A DNA stretch of 64,000 nucleotides. Source: Bacteroidales bacterium. GTDB lineage: Bacteria > Bacteroidota > Bacteroidia > Bacteroidales > F082. Positions 59,904 to 64,000 of this stretch are shown here, in pieces (position 1 is the first letter of the stretch; every line of letters begins with the position of its first letter). The notes beneath the pieces are model-generated. The model was not told the DNA's origin. It ran no database searches and worked only from the letters and a program-made list of their open reading frames with translations. The position numbers were made by a program, and so were the translations under genes. Where the stretch lies: positions 1 through 64,000 of the forward strand of contig JAFTXI010000038.1 of NCBI GenBank assembly GCA_017461665.1, given 5' to 3'.

Positions 59904-59933
59904 TTGTTTTCTTCCAAAAAAAATATATCTTTG
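59904..59933 (+). promoter_or_regulatory. rocD promoter, near-consensus
   Basis: TTG at 59904-59906, a 19-base spacer and TATCTTTG at 59926-59933. The ATG is 52 bases after the box. Confidence 0.65.
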
Positions 59934-59985
59934 TGAGTAACTTTTTTAGAAAGTTAGTTAATATATAAACCTAAATAATTAAAAT

Positions 59986-61209
59986 ATGGAAAAGATGACT
60001 TCACAATTAGCAATGGAGTTGGAGGCACGCTACGGGGCTCACAACTACCACCCACTTCCTGTTGTCTTGGCTAAAGGTAAAGGTGCCAAGGTATGGGACG
60101 TTGAAGGCAAAGAATATTACGACTTTTTATCAGCTTATTCGGCAGTGAATCAAGGACATTGTCATCCTGCAATCATAAAGGCATTATGCGATCAGGCTCA
60201 GAATTTGACTTTAAGTTCACGTGCTTTTTATAACGATAGTCTTGGTGTCTGGGAAAAATATATCACTGAATATTTCGGATATGACAAGGTTCTTCCTATG
60301 AACACCGGCGCCGAAGCTGACGAGACAGCTCTTAAATTGGCGCGTCGTTGGGGAACTGTCTGCAAAGGCATCCCAAATGACGAAGTGACAATCGTATGCT
60401 GCGAAGGTAACTTCCATGGTCGTACCATCACCATCATCACCATGTCGAACGACCCTGATTCATACGCCAACTACGGACCTCTCACCCCTGGTTTCATCCG
60501 CATTCCTTACAACGACCCTGATGCTTTGGAAGCAGTGTTGGCAGAACACGGTCATAAAATCGCAGGTTTCTTGTTAGAACCAATCCAAGGTGAAGCCGGT
60601 GTCTATGTACCAGACGAAGGTTATCTTAAAAAATGTTATGACATCTGTAAGAAATACAACGTCTTATTTATGGCAGACGAGGTACAAAGCGGCATCGCTC
60701 GTACCGGTAAGATGTTAGCCTGCGACCACGAAAACGTGCGTCCCGACATCCTTATCTTAGGTAAGGCATTGAGCGGTGGCGTCGTTCCTGTATCAGCAGT
60801 CTTAGCCGACGACTACATCATGATGAACATCAAACCAGGTGAACATGGTTCAACATTCGGCGGCAACCCAATAGCAGCTAAAGTAAGTATGGCAGCACTT
60901 CAAGTCGTTAAAGACGAAAATCTCATGGAAAGAGCAGAATATCTTGGTAAGATTTTCCGCGAAGAAATGAGAAAAATTGACAGCCCGATGATTGAGTTGG
61001 TACGTGGTAAAGGCTTGCTCAACGCAGTAATTATCAAACCAAAAGACGGCAAAGAAGCATGGGACGTGTGTATGAAGATGAAAGAAAACGGCGTCTTGGC
61101 AAAACCAACGCACCAACATATCATCCGCTTCGCTCCACCATTAGTGATAACAGAAGAAGAATTGCGCGCAGCAATAGAAATCATTAAAGAAACAATTTTG
61201 TCGTTTTGA
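59986..61209 (+). CDS. rocD: Ornithine aminotransferase
   Basis: The 407-residue class III PLP aminotransferase converts ornithine and an oxo-acid to glutamate semialdehyde. It has the N-terminal [40 protein letters not shown], the PLP region EPIQGEAGV and MADEVQSG, and the Schiff-base Lys in [10 protein letters not shown]. The length and the NYHPLPV signature are those of ornithine-oxo-acid transaminase. It is monocistronic, followed by a GAGTCACC-type hairpin. Confidence 0.94.
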   Translation: MEKMTSQLAMELEARYGAHNYHPLPVVLAKGKGAKVWDVEGKEYYDFLSAYSAVNQGHCHPAIIKALCDQAQNLTLSSRAFYNDSLGVWEKYITEYFGYDKVLPMNTGAEADETALKLARRWGTVCKGIPNDEVTIVCCEGNFHGRTITIITMSNDPDSYANYGPLTPGFIRIPYNDPDALEAVLAEHGHKIAGFLLEPIQGEAGVYVPDEGYLKKCYDICKKYNVLFMADEVQSGIARTGKMLACDHENVRPDILILGKALSGGVVPVSAVLADDYIMMNIKPGEHGSTFGGNPIAAKVSMAALQVVKDENLMERAEYLGKIFREEMRKIDSPMIELVRGKGLLNAVIIKPKDGKEAWDVCMKMKENGVLAKPTHQHIIRFAPPLVITEEELRAAIEIIKETILSF

Positions 61210-61212
61210 TAC

Positions 61213-61286
61213 ATAAGTCACTAAGTCGCCGAGTCACCGAGTCATCAAGAACTTGGAGACTCGGTGACTTGGAGACTCAGTGACTT
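61213..61286. repeat. GAGTCACCGAG-type inverted repeat after rocD
   Basis: Units like AAGTCGCCGAGTCACCGAG are followed by complementary units like CTCGGTGACTTGGAGACTC, giving a long imperfect hairpin. Single units of the same motif occur near 20865, 27903, 27981, 44950 and 61563. Confidence 0.6.
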
Positions 61287-61294
61287 AAAAAACT

Positions 61295-61561
61295 ATGTTA
61301 ACAAAAATCATCATCTATTATTTCGTCCTCATTAATATTGGCAATTTCTTACTCTTTGCCATTGATAAGCATTTAGCTAAGAAAAACAAAGAACGTATTC
61401 CGGAAACTACCATGATACTATTATCAGCTATGGGAGGCGCTTTAGGTGGATTATGTTCAATGTATATTTTCAGGCATAAGACAAAACAAGCAAAGTTTTA
61501 TATTCTGCTTCCTTTGTTTCTAATTATGCATATCATCATCGCAGTGTTGATGGTGTTTTAA
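61295..61561 (+). CDS. DUF1294 small membrane protein
   Basis: The 88-residue protein has three hydrophobic segments. The signature FAIDKHLAKKNKERIPETTMILLSAMGGALGG followed by FRHKTKQAKFYI matches DUF1294. It is an inner-membrane protein of unknown function, placed directly after the hairpin downstream of rocD. Confidence 0.85.
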   Translation: MLTKIIIYYFVLINIGNFLLFAIDKHLAKKNKERIPETTMILLSAMGGALGGLCSMYIFRHKTKQAKFYILLPLFLIMHIIIAVLMVF

Positions 61562-61678
61562 AGGCACCGAGTCAATGAGCCAATAAGTCTATGAGTTTCC
61601 TTTTTGAAGTTTTGAAGTCGTGGAGTTATGGAGGTGTGAAGTTATGAAGCTCAATTCCTAATTCCTAATTCCACATTC

Positions 61679-62101
61679 CTAATTAATCAAAGGTATCTCC
61701 TTCATTGATTCTATCTTATTATTTTCGATGTCGATGTGATAGCAGAACATCGTCTTTCCGTTTGTCAATAAGAGATAATTTGCTTTCAGTCCGGAGTAAT
61801 AACGAATCGCTTGGTCTAAGACTTTCTTAGTTATAGGCACCGATTCTGCCTTACATTCCACTATCATTTCGGGTTCACCTTTTTTATTGAAGACAACTAT
61901 ATCGCAGCGTTTTGGTAAGTTGTTGACTTTGATTGAATATTCCACGGCGATGAGTCCGGCAGGATATTTCTTCATTTCCACAAGATAATAAAGTGTTTTC
62001 TGCCTCACTTCCTCTTCAGGTGTCAAGACGCAATAAGTCTTTCTGATAGGATCAAAGACTTTTGTTTTGTTATCTTCTATGATAGTGTTAAACCAATTCA
62101 T
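61679..62101 (-). CDS. HsdR N-terminal-like (type I restriction R fold) protein
   Basis: The 140-residue protein from the ATG at 62101 (an upstream start adds a non-conserved hydrophobic leader) matches the stand-alone HSDR_N family. It has the PD-(D/E)XK-like core AVEYSIKVNNLPKRCDIVVFNKKGEPEMIVECKA, with the D and E-x-K of the nuclease motif. It lacks helicase and translocase parts and has no hsdM or hsdS nearby, so it is not a type I system. Such orphan proteins are common in Bacteroidales; the role is unknown. Confidence 0.82.
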   Translation of the reverse strand: MNWFNTIIEDNKTKVFDPIRKTYCVLTPEEEVRQKTLYYLVEMKKYPAGLIAVEYSIKVNNLPKRCDIVVFNKKGEPEMIVECKAESVPITKKVLDQAIRYYSGLKANYLLLTNGKTMFCYHIDIENNKIESMKEIPLIN

Positions 62102-62106
62102 AATCG

Positions 62107-62114
62107 CAAAAATA
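62107..62114 (-). promoter_or_regulatory. Candidate -7 box for the HsdR-N-like gene
   Basis: The minus strand reads TATTTTTG ending 5 bases before the ATG at 62101, so the mRNA may be leaderless. Its closeness also supports that start. Confidence 0.4.
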
Positions 62115-62187
62115 GTAAAAGAAAATTGACGAAAAACTTTTTGAAAAAAATAATTAAGATACATTCGACAGAAATAAAAAAAATATT

Positions 62188-62195
62188 TATCTTTG
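62188..62195 (+). promoter_or_regulatory. -7 box of the tRNA-Glu promoter
   Basis: TATCTTTG lies 21 bases before the tRNA. Confidence 0.55.
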
Positions 62196-62216
62196 CACCT
62201 CGAAAATAACAAGTGG

Positions 62217-62289
62217 GTCGGGTTCTACTAGTCGGTCAGGTAACGACACTCTCACTGTCGAAACAGGGGTTCGAATCCCCTACCCGATA
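62217..62289 (+). tRNA. tRNA-Glu (anticodon CTC)
   Basis: The 73 bases fold as a cloverleaf: acceptor GTCGGGT/ACCCGAT, D stem TACT/GGTA, anticodon stem CGACA/TGTCG with loop CTCTCAC, T stem AGGGG/CCCCT with loop TTCGAAT. CCA is not encoded. Confidence 0.88.
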
Positions 62290-62291
62290 CG

Positions 62292-62328
62292 AAAAAGACA
62301 GCAATCAATTGGTTGCTGTCTTTTTTTT
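62292..62328 (+). terminator. tRNA-Glu terminator
   Basis: AAAAGACAGCAA pairs with TTGCTGTCTTTT around an 8-base loop, followed by Ts, starting 3 bases after the tRNA. Confidence 0.85.
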
Positions 62329-62368
62329 GTATTGTCTAATCATATCTTTTTCATGTTGATTCGTAGTC

Positions 62369-63376
62369 TTATTCTACAAATCTTAGACTGTATAAGATAC
62401 TTTCTTGCTGGCGTAACAAGTCTCTCTTGTCTTTATTTGGATAATAAATCCAGCCTTCTGCAGTGATAATCTTTGTATGTTCCGGATTGACGATGCTATA
62501 AGAGACGAAAGGTCCAGCCATGAAGTCGCCGACGACATTCCATAAGCCGCGAGTCTCGACAGCGTAACCTGCAGGGAATCTATGAAGAACCTTCGAGATA
62601 GGTTTAATGAACTCTTTATCTGTTGTCATATATGAACCGTCGATAGGACCAGGGATATATTTCTTGACGATAGAGTCTCTCACTCTGATGATGTTGTCAG
62701 GATTAAAGTCGGCTGTGTCTTTGTATGGGAGTTCATAAATCATGAATGCCATGCTCATGACATCGGTCTCTTTGCGAATCCACATGAAGTTGTCTTTGTC
62801 GATACCGATGAAATAACCTTCAGGAATATTCATCTTGACACCAAATTGTTTCTTCAACTGATTGACAATCTTAGTGTCTGTCGTTGGACGGAAAAATTCT
62901 TGGAATCGTGCTCTTTCGTTCTCATCGAACATTAGTTTCAGTCCGTCTTTCTGTGAGTCGAAAGTTCTTACCCACGACTCTTCTGATGGAGCTGTAATCC
63001 TGATGACATATTGAGGTTCCGATACCCAGTTTTTCTGAGTCTCCACTAAAGGTTTTTTTATGTCTTTATCGATTTTGCCAATGATGAGGTTGCGATGTTT
63101 CTTGAACATATCGCTTAAAGCATCAATGTTGAGATGCGCAACCTTGAAATTCTTTTCCGGTTGTGGCAATCCATATTGTTCTTGTTCAAAGAAGTCGCGA
63201 ACGGCTTGGCCCATAGCACCTTCCCATTGTGCGTCGTTCTGAGTAATCATGAGAATCTCTGAAGTGCCACCCACAGAACGAGCTTTCCTTGATTCTTTTT
63301 CTTTAGCTTCGTTAACACATGATGATAATGACATCAAAGTAATCAAAATCATTGTAACTAAACTCAATCTTTTCAT
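62369..63376 (-). CDS. DUF4837 family lipoprotein
   Basis: The 335-residue lipoprotein has a signal peptide ending MSLSSC (lipidated Cys20). The body, with RSVGGTSEILMITQNDAQWEGAMGQAVRDFF, LPQPEKNFKVAHLN, ENERARFQEFF and YAVETRGLWNVVGDFMAGPFVSY, matches DUF4837, a family largely limited to Bacteroidota. It is probably anchored in the cell envelope; function unknown. It lies upstream of the tRNA-Glu terminator on the opposite strand. Confidence 0.87.
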   Translation of the reverse strand: MKRLSLVTMILITLMSLSSCVNEAKEKESRKARSVGGTSEILMITQNDAQWEGAMGQAVRDFFEQEQYGLPQPEKNFKVAHLNIDALSDMFKKHRNLIIGKIDKDIKKPLVETQKNWVSEPQYVIRITAPSEESWVRTFDSQKDGLKLMFDENERARFQEFFRPTTDTKIVNQLKKQFGVKMNIPEGYFIGIDKDNFMWIRKETDVMSMAFMIYELPYKDTADFNPDNIIRVRDSIVKKYIPGPIDGSYMTTDKEFIKPISKVLHRFPAGYAVETRGLWNVVGDFMAGPFVSYSIVNPEHTKIITAEGWIYYPNKDKRDLLRQQESILYSLRFVE

Positions 63377-63426
63377 AATGTATATTTTTTAAATTGTTAA
63401 TTGTCAACTGTTAAGTGTTAATTGAT

Positions 63427-63480
63427 GAGACGCAGCAATTACGAATTGTTCATTTTCATTTGTTGTAATTGATACGTCTC
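63427..63480. repeat. Dispersed hairpin family A, copy 9
   Basis: Arms GAGACGCAGCAATTAC and GTAATTGATACGTCTC lie between DUF4837 and the LysM gene. Confidence 0.7.
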
Positions 63481-63504
63481 TACTGCAACAATCATTCCTA
63501 ATTC

Positions 63505-64000
63505 CTAATTAATCCTAAGTTTCTGTCCTATTCTTAATACAGCTTTCGAACTTAAACCATTGAGTCTTCTGATCTGTTCAACGCTGACACCATATTTCTT
63601 TGAAAGATCCCATAGGTTGTCACCCGACTTGACTGTGTGAATGATAGTTCTTCCACTCGAACCTTCTGCCGGAGGATAAACCTTAAGCTTCTGACCTACT
63701 TGTAATGTGTTGCTCTTTAAGTTGTTCCAATCTTTAAGGTTTGTCACTGTGCATTTATATTTCTTTGCTATGACCGATAAATTTTCTCCCGACCTTACAA
63801 CATGTATGCTTTGTTCTGTCGAACGTGCTGCTGGTTTACTATTACCTGCTTGTGCCATAGGAGCTCCCGAACTATAAACGATGAGTTTTTGTCCCGGATA
63901 TATTGTCGTTTTCTTAAGGTTGTTCCATGTCTTTAACTGGTTGACGCTGATACGATATTTCTTAGCGATGCTACCTAAGTTCTCGCCGCTTTTCACAATA
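63505..64000 (-). CDS. LysM-repeat peptidoglycan-binding protein, 5' end outside the window
   Basis: The visible C-terminal part holds three LysM domains: VKSGENLGSIAKKYRISVNQ, VRSGENLSVIAKKYKCTVTN and VKSGDNLWDLSKKYGVSVEQ, joined by Ser/Ala-rich linkers. The reading frame runs open through the window edge, and its first codons (IVKSGEN) continue a LysM repeat, so the start lies outside. Such C-terminal LysM triplets are typical of membrane-bound lytic transglycosylase D, but the catalytic domain is not visible. It should bind N-acetylglucosamine in peptidoglycan. Confidence 0.82.
   Translation of the reverse strand, partial: IVKSGENLGSIAKKYRISVNQLKTWNNLKKTTIYPGQKLIVYSSGAPMAQAGNSKPAARSTEQSIHVVRSGENLSVIAKKYKCTVTNLKDWNNLKSNTLQVGQKLKVYPPAEGSSGRTIIHTVKSGDNLWDLSKKYGVSVEQIRRLNGLSSKAVLRIGQKLRIN

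Noticed and set aside
61679..62101. Type I restriction system
   Set aside because: Only the HsdR N-terminal-like domain is present, with no helicase domain and no hsdM or hsdS.

Overview
The window looks like a chromosomal segment of an anaerobic, probably uncultured member of the Bacteroidales (phylum Bacteroidota). The reasons are lineage-typical genes (gldB, gldH, a PSP1/RicT homologue beside gldH and a class A PBP, an S46 dipeptidyl-peptidase, DUF4837), lipoproteins with an acidic stretch after the lipidated Cys, and many promoters with the Bacteroidota -7 box TAnnTTTG. The species cannot be named from the sequence alone.

Region 1 (1-6461) is the accessory part. It opens with the 3' end of a 5S rRNA and its terminator. 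Next comes a tyrosine recombinase gene enclosed by a perfect 26-bp inverted repeat (272-297 and 1295-1320). Twenty bases beyond the right repeat starts a collinear plus-strand series: a TolB-like propeller protein, an outer-membrane barrel protein, a surface lipoprotein, a possible MutS-domain-I-like protein, an Avd protein and a reverse transcriptase. This is a diversity-generating retroelement (DGR). The variable repeat (VR) is the last 62 codons of the lipoprotein gene. The template repeat (TR) lies in frame inside the 5' part of the reverse transcriptase ORF. TR and VR differ at 29 positions that are all adenines in TR, plus one edge mismatch. The invertible-looking recombinase cassette at the head of the series suggests an on/off switch combined with a hypermutator. 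That link is inference.

Region 2 (6585-28000) is metabolic. It holds the [FeFe]-hydrogenase maturases hydE-hydG-hydF, a PurF-like protein without the N-terminal Cys, an S46 peptidase, trxB, an L-fucose operon (fucI, aldolase, kinase, fucP), tRNA-Pro, a five-gene heterodisulfide-reductase-like operon on the minus strand, and an acetate/succinyl-CoA transferase. Together they suggest an anaerobe that ferments host or algal fucose to acids and has flavin/Fe-S electron-transfer machinery.

Region 3 (28000-64000) is mostly housekeeping: a zeta-like toxin pair, PAP2, obgE, pbp1A-gldH-ricT, MATE, an NAD synthetase whose glutaminase Cys is replaced, paired barrel proteins, two M24 aminopeptidases flanking a frameshifted DUF1016 nuclease, class II ribonucleotide reductase, yifB, gldB, SAM hydroxide adenosyltransferase, phoH, purC, SirB1-like, nadD, yicC, a DpnII-type restriction-modification locus with a frameshifted endonuclease, rocD, tRNA-Glu, DUF4837 and a truncated LysM protein. 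Intergenic spaces carry recurrent families of short dispersed palindromes and tandem motifs.
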